From NCBI GenBank assembly GCA_023376005.1, contig CM042141.1, positions 90,974,831-91,038,830 on the forward strand: a stretch of DNA of 64,000 nt. Direction: 5' to 3'. Under the pieces are notes generated by a model. That model did not search any database and was not told the origin of the DNA. It worked only from the letters and a program-made list of their open reading frames with translations. The DNA is from Doryteuthis pealeii (lineage: Eukaryota; Mollusca; Cephalopoda; Myopsida; Loliginidae). Both the position numbers and the translations under genes were made by a program. Positions 42,935 through 53,365 of the stretch are shown one piece after another (position 1 is the stretch's first letter; each line of letters begins with the position of its first letter).

Positions 42935-44123
42935 CTAGCAAATATATGCACCCACCGGGTGCAAGTATTTAAGTTTTAATGTAATAAAATATTATATTAA
43001 ATTAGAAAGGCTAATAAAACTAAATAAGAATGCAGATGAAAAGATTTGAAACAATGGGGGGGGGGGGTATAATCGAAAAATAGAACAACTGAAACTTATT
43101 CTTCCATCATCTTCCATCACTCCCGTCTTTCATGGCTAAATTTTCCTAATTTAACTATTTAGTTAAATTAGGAAGTAAAGAATAAAATGATAGTTATTTC
43201 TTCTTGTTAATGGATTTCTTTTAAGATTTATCCCCAAGAATTTTGCCCATATTCATTAAGATAAAACCAAACAATTAAAAATCAATAATACTAAGCACAT
43301 ATTTATTAAAATCAAATTTCTAATATCAATATGCAAATTAGCCTTCCCATTTACACTGTAAACCTTTATTTTGATGTATATATAAATACAATTGCATGCT
43401 ATCTGTATGTAGATCCGGCCAACGGGGTGGGGGTCCAGTGGCTTCGGCCCTGGATCTTTATAAGTTAATAGTGTCGATCCCAGAGGGCTGTCCCCCCAGG
43501 CAATACCTGACCCCTTGGGGTAGGGCTGGGTTTATTGCCCAGCGCCTGAGGTGCCCCCCTTGAGGGGGAATGCCGACGGGATCGATGCAATTTTTGTTCT
43601 TTCCCACCCATGAGCTTCGGCTTGTGGGTGGGCCCACGTTAAAACGAGGCATTGTGCCCAGCCCAAACAAGTGGGGTATGAGGCAAATACGTATAGATCC
43701 AGCCAATGCCAGGGGTCCAGTGACTTCGGCCCTGGATCTTTACAAGTTAATAGTGTTGATCCCAGGGGACTATCCCCCCAGGCAATACCTGCCCCCTTGA
43801 TTTAAAGAAGGCTGGGTTTATTGCCCAGCACCTGAGGCTCTCCCCTTGAGGGGGAATGCTGACAGGATCGACGCAATTTTTTCCACCTACCACCCATGAG
43901 CTTCGGCTTATGGGTGGGCCCACATAAAAATGTCCTTGTGTCACGCCCTGTAGATAAGGTCAACAGTATTAATAATATGAAACAATTTTATTAATAATTG
44001 GGGTTTAAATAAAAATAAAATCATGGAGAATGTGATGTAAATAACTAAGGGAATTGTGACCTGGGTACTGATATAGTTTCGGTTACAGATAGACAAACAC
44101 ACAATCTCCATTATAATAAGAGA
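42935..44123 (-). mobile_element. Helitron-like element (family G, copy 2) with nested insertion
   Basis: Same ends as 3244-3793: minus 3' hairpin GCACCC-GGT-GGGTGC then CTAG|T at 42938-42935, and 5' TCTTATTATAATGG near 44121. Internally collinear, except for the F-repeat dimer between 43415 and 43948. Confidence 0.7.
43415..43948 (+). repeat. Tandem dimer of GC-rich F repeat, inserted with target duplication
   Basis: Two units (43415-43692, 43694-43948), each with GTCCAGTG(G/A)CTTCGGCCCTG, CCCCCCAGGCAATACCTG, CTGGGTTTATTGCCCAGC and CACCCATGAGCTTCGGCTT. Flanked by TGTAGAT (43408-43414 and 43949-43955), and precisely absent from family G copy 1. Not an RNA gene I recognise. Confidence 0.7.
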
Positions 44124-44277
44124 TATTCATTTTGCTTGGATATAAAAATATAGTCTCCAAATACCTTTCTTCTTTTCTTCTACCACCCCAAGCAGTCACT
44201 TCTAGATTGAGAAAATAAGGAGGCTAATAAAATAGTTACTAACTTCCCTTGCACACACTAATTTAATAAGGCTACCT

Positions 44278-44330
44278 GGTGCTGCTCCTGCTGTTGTTGC
44301 TGTCGCTACTGCTGCTGCTGCTGTTCTCAT
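44278..44330. repeat. CTG/TTG trinucleotide microsatellite
   Basis: Imperfect GCTGCTGCTG run. Confidence 0.85.
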
Positions 44331-44489
44331 TTTACTTATGTCTAAAGTAATGGTTCTCAACGTTGGGTCCATAGGCCCACCAGTAGGACTGAGAAATTTC
44401 TAAAATAGGCCCGGAGGTGATTAGTTGGTTGGTTGGTTGGCTGGTTGTTGAAGCTGGATTTTTTGCAGCAAATGATGTCCTCATAAAGA

Positions 44490-45168
44490 AATGTAATTCA
44501 TTACAGATTGAAAAGAGAAAAGACTTATGCCTGAACCTCAACCAAAGTTTGGAAGTTCAATTTAACTAACTGATTGATAGACACTATTTGATTCTGATTC
44601 TGAAACCCTTTCTTTTTACTATCAAATGACAAAATTAAATTGATAAAGAAAAGACTTCTGCCTGAAGCTCAACTAAAGTTTGGAAGTTCAATTTGACTCA
44701 CTGATTGATAGACACTATTTGATTCTGATTCTGAAACCCTTTCTTTTTACTATCAAATGACAAATATAAATTGATAAAGAAAAGACTTCTGCCTGAACCT
44801 CAACCAAAGTTTGGAAGTTCAATTTGACTAACTGATTGATAGACACTATTTGATTCTGATTCTGAAACCCTTTCTTTTTACTATCAAATGACAAATATAA
44901 ATTGATAAAGAAAAGACTTATGCTTGAAGCTCATCCAAAGTTTGGAAGTTCAATTTGACTCACTGATAGATAGACACTATTTGATTCTGATTCTGAAACC
45001 CTTTCTTTTTACTATCAAATGACAAATATAAATTGATAAAGAAAAGACTTATGCCTGAAGCTCATCCAAAGTTTGGAAGTTCAATTTGACTCACTGATAG
45101 ATAGACACTATTTGATTCTGATTCTGAAACCCTTTCTTTTTACTATCAAATGACAAATATAAATTGAT
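44490..45168 (+). repeat. 131-bp satellite array (five units)
   Basis: AAGACTT marks at 44520, 44651, 44782, 44913 and 45044 give an exact 131-bp period. Units carry CAAAGTTTGGAAGTTCAATT, CACTATTTGATTCTGATTCT and ACTATCAAATGACAAA(T)AT with few substitutions. It is preceded by CTCATAAAGAAATG...TTCATTACAGATTG. Confidence 0.9.
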
Positions 45169-45500
45169 ATCAGGCCAAGAGAGATTCCTGGTGTATTATC
45201 ATACGATACCCACACCTCACGATCCCACGGCCATTCCTGATTTACGATCCCTCGGCCACTCCAGAGAATTACTACTATTATCTACGACGACAACAACAAC
45301 GTTTCCACACTTGTTTATTTTAATAAACGACTTTTATCCAATTCATCTTGTCCATTATTCTTCTTTGCAAACCATACGCTTTTATGGATATCTTAAGATA
45401 TATCACCAGCATGCAGTACTCATAAAGAAATGAAATTTATTGCAGATTGAAAAGACTTCTGCCTGAAGCTCAACCAAAGTTTGGAAGTTCAATTTGTCAA
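45169..45500 (+). repeat. Spacer then a stray satellite half-unit
   Basis: 45169-45415 is unrelated sequence (CCACGGCCATTCCTGATTTA etc.). 45418-45500 restarts with CTCATAAAGAAATGAAATTT, then AAGACTTCTGCCTGAAGCTC and stops inside the unit, as if the array were opened by an insertion. Confidence 0.6.
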
Positions 45501-45604
45501 GCTGATACATTGTCGTAACTGGTACCTACTATTCGCTACTGGAAGTGCTAAAAAGACCAGGGGGCTGTTGCCACTCAAAACTAGCATATATCCAGCATCA
45601 GATG

Positions 45605-45740
45605 CGCATGGTGTTATAATGGTTAACGTCGTAGGAAAAGGACATGGCAAGACAAGTTTAAATCCTGGACGAAACTGTTTGCATTTCACATAGTGCTAAT
45701 ACCCTTGGGAAAGGTATGAATCCAACTATTCTCCCTCCAG
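45605..45740 (+). mobile_element. SINE-1, 3'-truncated
   Basis: GCGCATGGTGTTATAATGGT head, AATCCTGGACGAAACTGTTT, CTCCCTCCAGCTC then stops. Confidence 0.7.
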
Positions 45741-45877
45741 CTCAGAATTATATAACATTTCTCTTCCACACTGTTATAGAAATCTATTTGAGACACTTAT
45801 ATATAGACAAAGGTAGGATCAAGAAAAGTCAGAATTCTTTTCTTTTTTTTCAGTGTAAAATACTTTTCAACCAATCT

Positions 45878-46118
45878 GGGGTTATTTCCTATAAGTCCAA
45901 CATAAACAAAGGGGAATCACTCTTGACTGATAAATTATTTATTTATTTTCCCATTAAGCTAACCCTAAACCCTAACCCTAAACCTTAACCCCAACCCTAA
46001 ACCCTAACTTTAACCCTAACCCCGTCTTCTTTTTCCTAGTAGATCAATAAATAAATAAATAATTTATCAGTCAAGAGTGGTTCCCCTTTATTTATGTTGG
46101 ACTTATAGGAAATAACCC
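45878..46118. repeat. Hairpin with an interstitial telomere-like tract in its loop
   Basis: Arms 45881-45957 and 46043-46118 are inverted copies (GTTATTTCCTATAAGTCCAA / TTGGACTTATAGGAAATAAC; ACTCTTGACTGATAAATTAT). The loop 45959-46022 is degenerate (CCCTAA)n/(CCCTAAA)n. Confidence 0.85.
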
Positions 46119-46444
46119 AATCTGGTTATAGATTACAAGATACCATGCCCCACATTCTCACCTACTACTCTCAATTTTAACACCCCTATAAACTCAACTT
46201 CTCCACTCCTTCAACTTCAATCCTCTACTCCAAGATCAAGTGCACAAGTGCAGACCAGGTATTCTCACATTTGGAACACTTTGTGGGTTTTCTCTATTTT
46301 TCCACATCTTTTGCAAACTGTAAAATTGTGCCTTTTTTTATCCTTATTTTACACAAAGTTTTGACTAAAAAGAAATTATAAGCAAAACAGTTTAGTCATT
46401 ACTTTTAAGACAAATTTTTAGTGACATCTTCTAACAGGGGAAAA
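46119..46444. other. Unassigned sequence
   Basis: C/A-rich then AT-rich, no coding. Confidence 0.4.
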
Positions 46445-46588
46445 AAAATTTATTTACCCTACTGGTATGATTTTACACAAGGTCACAAGTATGGAATATC
46501 CAGGGTATGATCAAATTTGCTTTTCAGTAGCAACAGATTTTTAAGTGTAGATTGTTAACCATTACACCATGATGAGAAATGATGATTC
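46445..46588 (-). mobile_element. SINE-3 unit
   Basis: TTTACACAAGGTCACAAGTA, GGTATGATCAAATTTGCTTT, GTTAACCATTACACCATGAT. Confidence 0.6.
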
Positions 46589-47205
46589 CCTTCCAGATTG
46601 ATTTTTTTAGAAAGTGTAAAATGATTAGATGTGGAAATGTGGCAAAAGCCAAAATTTAGTTTTATGTTTAGATAATAGAGGAATTTAACTGGAATTTGGA
46701 TGACATGTGAAAGACTATCATGTTGGCTTCTGATTGGTTGAAAAGCATCAACAGAGTGAAGAAGGAAAGAGAGATAGTGAGAGAAGGGGGGGGTCAGTTT
46801 TGAAGTTTTTGAAGTAGACAGATGTGAGAGTCTGGTTGAGGGTTTGGAGGAGATGCATCACAATAGTGGTGTGTCTGTCTCTGACCTTTTACTTGGGATA
46901 AAATAAATGAGCTAAAAAAAAAAAAAAAAAAACAAGAACACTTGTGTTTGTTATTAAAAACTATCAATGGCACAAGCCAAGATATTCCAAGAGAATCCCA
47001 AGTAGTTCCAGACCCCTCAAAGAATGGAGAGAAGCCAGCCAGTCAGTCCAACAACAGACCCAGCTACCTAGCTACTACAATCCAGAATAGCAGATATGAA
47101 GAATAACTGACACCACAGATTCAGATAAGTATAGAAATTACATACCCCTTCAATTAGACGCCCTGTCACATATACAATTTGATTCCTAATGACTATTACA
47201 ATCTA
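46589..47205. other. Unassigned sequence with poly-A
   Basis: 46720-46935 ends in GGATAAAATAAATGAGCT plus an 18-base poly-A, like a retroposed or transcript-derived 3' end. No match recognised. Confidence 0.35.
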
Positions 47206-47560
47206 CTACTCTTGTGGGGGATTAAAATAGAATTAAAATACAAAATGAATAAAAAAATAAACTCCCATGAGCCTTCACCGGAAGAGCCCTCCGCGCATGT
47301 GTGAGAAAAGGACCAACTTCTGAGCACCGAAGATAATCTCTCGGCCATTTGAGTTTAGGCCTTTACTGTGTGTAGTTGCTTCCTCGGCCAGGGGGATATC
47401 CCCTTACCACAGGCAACTATGACCAGTGAATTAAGCCTAAATCATAAAACCACCTTCTGTCTTTGTCTCTTTCTTTTTACTTCCTTGAATTCCTTCCTTT
47501 TTCAGCGCAACCACCAAATGAGATAGGGTTAAAAATAAAACCCTAAGAACACACAACCAA
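47206..47560 (-). mobile_element. Family M, copy 3
   Basis: Inverse shows GCTGAAAAAGGAAGGAATTC, AGACAAAGACAGAAGG, GCCGAGAGATTATCTTCGGT and CTATTTTAATCCCCCACA, collinear with 40323-40629. Confidence 0.5.
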
Positions 47561-47754
47561 GAATATCCAGCTACCTTTAAACCTTAAAGCACCCAAACCT
47601 CTTGCCACTCCATACTCCTTTCAAATGATCCCACTACATAATAAGAGCCTTTTTTATTTTTTTGTGTGTGAATTTTGAACATTCAATATGTTCTATCTTA
47701 TATCAATAGATAAAATTTTATTTTGATTTTTTAAAACACATTTTTTTTCAAATT

Positions 47755-48230
47755 GACTGCTATAGACAGATTATTGATCACATGGAAATCTGATTTCTCT
47801 GATAGGATAAAGCGACAATTGTTCCAAATTGCATCAGAGCTACTGTATGGCTGCACCACTTGAACAAAAGTTACATGGGAACTACACAAGTATGCTGTAT
47901 GCTGTCTTGAACAAATCCTGGAAGCATCTCTCCACAAAAAAGCAGTTATACAGCCACTTACCTCCTATTACACAAATCATCAAAGTAAGACAAACAAGAC
48001 ATGCTTGACACAGCTGGAGAAGTAAGGATACACTAATAAATGACATTCTCCTGTGGACAACTACACATTGACACACCAGTGTAGGTCAACCAGCAAAAAC
48101 CTACATTAATCAGCTATGTCGGATACTGGATGCCATATGGAAGACCTGCCAGGAGTGATGACCAATAGGGACAGGTGGTGAGAGTGAGTCATGGGAATCC
48201 ATGCTGTCAGTGCAACCTGATAATGATAAT
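47755..48230 (+). pseudogene. LINE 3' end (post-RT region)
   Basis: Frames give LYGCTTW, LEQILEASLHKK and, in nucleotides, CCAGCAAAAACCTACATTAA, ATGCCATATGGAAGACCTGC and CAGGAGTGATGACCAATAGG. Ends at ACCTGATAATGATAATATC, a short GATAAT tail. Collinear with 56500-57190. Confidence 0.7.
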
Positions 48231-48924
48231 ATCTCTTCAGATGTAAATTTTCTTCTAAGAATTCATTCCATGGGTTGTAATTTTTCCCACTATTCCTTTA
48301 ATTCGTTAAATCATTCTTAATCTTTGGGGGTTTTTTTTTGTTTCTTTTGAGATTTAAGATTTTATGTTTTTTTTTTGTTTTTTTTTTTTTTCTTTTTTTA
48401 CAATTCAATTCTTACAATTTTTATCTCTGCGAGAATTTAGGACTTTTGTAATACAGGGGAGAAAACTCTTGTTACACCTGAAACTCTACCATATGTGTTT
48501 TAAATTTTGTATTTTAACTTGGACACTTCATGTGGTGAAATATTTAACAACCCAGATTAGCCACACCATTGTTAGTGAGTTCCATTCTCACTGGGCGCCA
48601 CGTAATTCTGGCCTTGTGCCACAACTAAGCTTTGTAAATGATTATCTTAACTGATTTCAAATATTATATTTGTTGGGTATTATTAAATACCTTTAAATTA
48701 ATCTTGCATTTAATAGAGCAAAATCTTGCCAGTTAAATGGTTAGTTTTCTTAATCCTGTGAATAATAAACATGAAAATTGTTTTAAATTTATGTGATTAT
48801 TGAAAAGAATCATTGACTGGACAATTTATTTGATTGTATTTTTTTTAGGGAAAATTCATTAATTTTCACTTGAATTTGAAAAATGACTCAAAATTTTGGA
48901 AAAAAAACTTTTTTGGAGTTATTT
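48231..48924. other. AT-rich sequence, nothing recognised
   Basis: T-rich tract at 48330-48395. A 96-codon open frame (48364-48654) starts in poly-T-encoded F residues and has no known domain. Confidence 0.4.
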
Positions 48925-49432
48925 TATGACGAAGAGATAATTTTATCAATTCTTGATGGGTATTCAATTTAGTTTAAAACTCAATTTTTTAAACACATTT
49001 TTTAAAACTCTATTGAACCGAGAGATGGGACCCTAATAGGTACTACCACTCTGGGTCAGGGTGGATCTGGAAGTAATGGTGATGTTGTGGTACTCCACAC
49101 TCCCCAGAGCTCCTGAATTGGAACCATTAGATGCAGATTAATATCATACCCAGGACAGTAAGACCCTCAACCACTGCCTTTTAGCACATATATGATAAAA
49201 AGGGTTGGTGGATTGCCATAAGGACAATAGGGTTGGGACAATCATAGAGTGATAGGGCTTGACATGACCAGCTGATTGATTGGAGGGAGTCTCTCTGACC
49301 ACCCGTCTAGCCTAAGTAAGGGCCAAAGTGGAGTGTTGCATGTCATGGACTGCTAAGCTACCAGGATTCCTTCCTTAAGCATCATGGTCACCACCCACTA
49401 CCAACAGGACACCCCCATTGCGAGATGATTAC
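48925..49432 (+). repeat. Complete CD-repeat
   Basis: C part (ATGACGAAGAGATAATTTTA, GGTACTACCACTCTGGGTCA) runs straight into the D part (AAAAAGGGTTGGTGGATTGC, GTTGCATGTCATGGACTGCT). Confidence 0.7.
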
Positions 49433-49484
49433 TTTTTAACAATATTATTTCAAGAGAGAAGATTAAAGTATAATAGAAAAAAAA

Positions 49485-49552
49485 CCCACCAGAAAACAAT
49501 AAATTTTTAGTAAAACTGTCTTTTTGTCAGTTCGACATATGTGTATGTGTTA

Positions 49553-49583
<31 letters not shown>

Positions 49584-49905
49584 CGTGTGTAAGAGAGAAT
49601 GAGAGAGAAAGAGAGAGAAAGAAACAGAGTTAATAAAATACCACCAGAAAATAATAGATTTTTAGTAAAACTGTCTTTTTATCAGTTGGATATATGTGTG
49701 TGCATAAGTGTGTATGTGTGGGTATGTGTGTCTGCATGCGCATGTGTGAATATGTGTGTGTGTGTATTAGCATGATTGTGTGCGTTTTTGTGTGCATGTC
49801 TGTGTGTGTATGTATCTATGTGAGTGTCTATGTGTGGGTGTGGTGTGTCTATGGGGGTGTACATGTGTGGGTATGGGTGTGGGTGTGTGTAAGAAAGACA
49901 AAGTG
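49485..49905 (+). repeat. TG-rich minisatellite block with a ~70-bp direct duplication
   Basis: TTTTTAGTAAAACTGTCTTT occurs at 49506 and 49661, each followed by a TG microsatellite. The second runs ~200 bp as a degenerate TGTG/TATG/TCTG array. Open frames here are C/V or H/T low complexity. Confidence 0.85.
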
Positions 49906-50049
49906 AAAGAAGCAGATAGAGTCAATAAATTAACAATCATTATTTTGTCCACAAAGAAAATTGTAGACGGAACAAGACCAGTAACAAGTCTCTGCAGCCA
50001 ATGAATTTAAAACCAGCAGGGATACTCAGTGTCTCTCTGGGAAAAAGAT

Positions 50050-50450
50050 AAGGTTGATGATTGATTTAACATGTCAACCTGTCTAGGGTTATTTTATCCC
50101 TAGAGGTTAGAGAAATGTGTTAATTGTACATTCATACTTGCAGTTTTTGCGTAGTTGATTCTTAAGAAGCTTTTTTTGCACATTGTCCTATTGAATACAA
50201 CTAATCTTTAAACAGATCTATTTGATTCATAGATGGGACCCTAATAAGTACTATAATTCCAGGTTAGAGTGGACCTGGGAGTAATGGCAATGAAAAGGTC
50301 ACTCTACACTCCCCAAATTTCCAAAACTGGAGCCTCGCCATCAGATGCAGTTTAATGTCATACACAGGACACCCTTTTTGGGGTGGTCACCCCTCTCCTG
50401 GGGATAGAATCAATGTATTCTAAGCCCTGCCAACTGGGCCAAAGGAAAAA
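50050..50450 (+). repeat. CD-repeat, C part
   Basis: ACATGTCAACCTGTCTAGGG, GATGGGACCCTAATAAGTAC, GCCATCAGATGCAGTTTAAT. Confidence 0.68.
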
Positions 50451-50483
50451 GATAAGAGAAAATCTTTTGATAAAATAATTCTG

Positions 50484-50519
<36 letters not shown>

Positions 50520-50670
50520 AGTCATCCAAAGACACTGTGTTTCAGTGTTTCACATCTCATCAGTGTGGCTAGACACAGCAGCTACTTCTAACTAGGAGCG
50601 AAACCGACTGACTTTTCATCAGCCAAGTTCCTTAACCTCTCGGCCATCGACAACTGCCATTAAGGGGCGG
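50520..50670 (-). mobile_element. SINE-5 (Ser/Leu-tRNA-like head)
   Basis: The minus strand gives GTCGATGGCCGAGAGGTTAA, the A-box region of class II tRNAs, then GGTTTCGCTCCTAGTTAGAA at the B-box place. Body to CACAGTGTCTTTGGATGACT, ending in a TA microsatellite (50484-50519). Confidence 0.6.
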
Positions 50671-50837
50671 TGTTTTAACTGATAAATACATATATTGGTG
50701 TATATATTTACGATCACCAAAGAGATCAAATATCTGTAAACAACAGATGATCATTGATTTATTACGCTGGCAGTGAAAGTCAATTAAAATCACTCCTAGA
50801 GAGCTCTATTGGGTTTTGGGAGCATATGATAAGCATA

Positions 50838-50918
50838 TAATATATATATATATAATAATAAGCATATGATATAATAATATATATATATAATATATATATA
50901 TAATAATAAGTATATAAT

Positions 50919-50952
<34 letters not shown>

Positions 50953-50955
50953 AGC

Positions 50956-51000
<45 letters not shown>
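50838..51000. repeat. TA/TAA-rich microsatellite with GCATATGATA interspersions
   Basis: More than 150 bp of almost pure A and T, highly self-complementary. Confidence 0.95.
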
Positions 51001-51039
51001 GCTGGTTACCATATACCTAGTGGGTTTTAGTGTAGTAAT

Positions 51040-51712
51040 TTGAATGTAGTGAAGAAATCTATTCCAGAATAGGTAAAGCTAGCACTGCATTTGGCAATCT
51101 GAAACATTGTTTATGGAGTACCAAAGATGTACCACTTAAATAAAATTTTAACATCTACAGAGCAGTCGTGCTTTCTACTCTACTGTATGGTGCTGAAACT
51201 TGGACATTTTACCGCAAGCACATAGACCAACTTGACGCCTTTCACATGCATTGTCTTTGTGTCATTTGCGGTATAAAATGGGATGATAAAGTAAGAAATA
51301 GCACAATATTAAAAAAGATGTAACATTGCTGGCATCAAAACCCTACTAGCCAAGGTTCAGATTAGGTGGGCTGGTCCTGTTGTCAGAATGAATGAGAACA
51401 GGCTTCTAAAAAAGATTTTATACGGACAATTACCAAATGCTAAGCATTCTATTGGACGTCCTCTCTTACGCTACAAAGATAAATTGAAGGACAATTTGAA
51501 ATGCCTCGATATTGACCTGAGTGCTTGGGAAGATCTAGCATCGGATTGGAAGGAATGGCGTAAGACATGTTTCACTAGACTAAAGAGCTTTAAAGAAAAT
51601 AGACTGAAGCATAGAGATCGGCTCCGCCTAACTTTAAAACAAAAACATTTAATGGCTTGCAGTGGGGCTGGGCTGCTGTCACACTCGAGGAAACACAAAA
51701 TGTCTTCTTGAC
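51040..51712 (+). pseudogene. LINE RT C-terminal region, second LINE family
   Basis: The first part reads AVVLSTLLYGAETWTFYRKH, then IDQLDAFHMHCLCVI. After stops, an open 107-codon piece has LLKKILYGQLPNAKHSIGRP, DLSAWEDLASDWKEWRKTCF and a basic tail. This is the order after the RT palm in CR1/Jockey-like LINEs (LLYGxExWT...QLxxFHxxCLRxI...L...RxKDxLKxxLK...WExLAxDRxxWRxxC). Wording differs from the 55-57 kb LINE, so it is a distinct family. The palm domain is missing. Confidence 0.75.
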
Positions 51713-52111
51713 AGCATGCACAACATGGGAGGAATCAAATCACTCCTGCTGACCCTCATTTATTGTTCACGATAGGAGAGTCCACCACACATATATATAT
51801 ATACATACATCACATTAAAATGCCCTTGTGTCAGATTCAATTTGGTGGAAAGCCAAATAAATACCATATTCTGTGAACCCAAATGCTTTTGTGACTAGTC
51901 ACCAGTCATTTTAAATGACTTCTTTTTTTAACAATAAAATTTATTGTACAGTGCTCAGATGCACCACAACTTATCAAAGTCTCATGTCTAGTACACAAAT
52001 AATGTATTAGTATCAGGAATAATGAACAGTATACAGTAATAATATACATGTATGTGTGTGCGTGTGTGCATATGTGTGTGGATGGGGGTATCAAGTATAG
52101 TGTTGGTGGAC
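51713..52111. other. Unassigned sequence
   Basis: TA microsatellite at 51789-51801. No other match. Confidence 0.4.
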
Positions 52112-52367
52112 TACAGGAAGCATGGAAACTTTGAAAGATGCAGTGTTTCGCCAGCCCACAATGAATGCAGGCAGCTTATTTGATGCCTCGGAAACTCTGA
52201 GCGTGAAAAAAATGTTTCCGAAAAGTCATGTGAGCTATGCTGTTTTTGATTTTGTAGGCATGCCCACGTGTGTTAGAAACGTGGAGATCAAAAAGGTACT
52301 CAAGGTGATGAATTTTTCATTAGATTTATTAAAACATATAAAAGAAAGCAGATTAAGTAACGAGTGA
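52112..52367 (+). pseudogene. Repeat P copy 2 (81-codon open frame)
   Basis: Open from Met 52122: METLKDAVFRQPTMNAGSLF, KKMFPKSHVSYAVFDFVGMP and CVRNVEIKKVLKV. The inverse copy at 8940-9125 carries the same wording with stops, so it is a repeat and probably a transposon protein fragment. Family not recognised. Confidence 0.4.
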
Positions 52368-52623
52368 CTCAGATGACACTGTAATGTTTACTTACAAACA
52401 AGAACTGACAATCAAACTATGAATGGTGACATTTCTACTTAATTTCAATCGACTTTATCATTTGGTGACACTTAATTTTGATAATGAAAATATTCTTATA
52501 TAAAAACAAAACACAAAATACAGTTCACATCTATACGTCATGTCAAACAAAAAAGTATATAAATAGAAATTATATAAAGATAATCCTGGATGAGACTGTT
52601 TGCATTTCACATAGTGCTAATAC

Positions 52624-53157
52624 TGGACCAGATAACCAATAAGCACCCCAGCTGAAAGCAGTTTTGAAAAGAACAGCTTTTTCTTTTTACCGCTAACTTC
52701 CGTTTTTTTGTTTTTTTTTGTAAACAAAAGCAACAGACGATTTTTTGACATTAGAATTTCACTGTAAGATTCTTAAAAAGTTTGTACATGTTTATTTACA
52801 AAAGAGCCTTCGGCTAGAAGCCACAAGGTTCCTAGTTCAATACTGGCCCTTGCCAACTCAGCGTATGAGTAGCACAGGGATCTGTGAGGTAAAGTGAGGA
52901 GCTGATGGTAAGTGTGGCGCTCCACCTCAGATGCTTAAATAATCTCCTTGGTCTAGCGCTAGTGAAAAGGGGATAGACTCCCTCGCTGATTGGCTGATAC
53001 CGACTTTAAGCCACCCCAACGACTTTACTTTATTTACAAACCAAAGACACGTTTTTATACTAAAATAGTTTTTAATTTAGTGGAAGTTAGCAGGGAAAAG
53101 CAAAAGCTGTTCTTTTCATAACTGTTTTCAGCTGGGGTGCAATTGGTTACCTGGTCT
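52624..53157. mobile_element. DNA-transposon-like element with ~80-bp TIRs
   Basis: The left end TGGACCAGATAACCAATAAG and right end (inverse) AGACCAGGTAACCAATTGCA continue as inverted repeats through GCACCCCAGCTGAAA and AAAAGAACAGCTTTT. Target duplication CTAATAC (7 bp). Without the nested SINE-2 it is about 290 bp. No transposase. Confidence 0.75.
52803..53028 (+). mobile_element. SINE-2 nested, with a perfect 12-bp target duplication
   Basis: TTTATTTACAAA at 52791-52802 and 53029-53040. The SINE begins inside its tRNA-like head (CCACAAGGTTCCTAGTTCAA) and ends CAACGACTTTAC. Shows LINE-type retroposition. Confidence 0.82.
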
Positions 53158-53365
53158 CTAATACCCTTGGGAAAAGTATGCATCCCACTATTCTCCCTCC
53201 TGCTATGAGTAAATAATAGAGCAGACTGGGTCCTTTAACCTAGGTACAGCAACTGGTCTAGGAGAAAGGAAAACTCTGAATTCAAACCTGTTAAACTCTG
53301 CTTAAGAAATTGACCATGTGTCACATCCTACTTATGTAGAGGGGTTAGTAAATATATATATATAT

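Larger units (their letters stand above)
52584..53365 (+). mobile_element. SINE-1 interrupted by a TIR element
   Basis: The 5' piece (52584-52623, AATCCTGGATGAGACTGTTT...CTAATAC) continues at 53158 (CTAATACCCTTGGG...) through the usual body to a TA tail (53353-53379). CTAATAC is duplicated on both sides of the insertion. Confidence 0.75.

Noticed and set aside
44520..45168. 131-bp satellite considered as a retrozyme because of a CTGATTCTGAAAC word
   Set aside because: The word lacks the CTGATGA box and a stem between the boxes; no hammerhead on either strand of the unit.
49682..50004. Overlapping Cys/Val-rich and His/Thr-rich ORFs
   Set aside because: Translations of a degenerate TG/CA microsatellite.
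50806..51012. Ile/Tyr-rich ORF
   Set aside because: Translation of a TA microsatellite.
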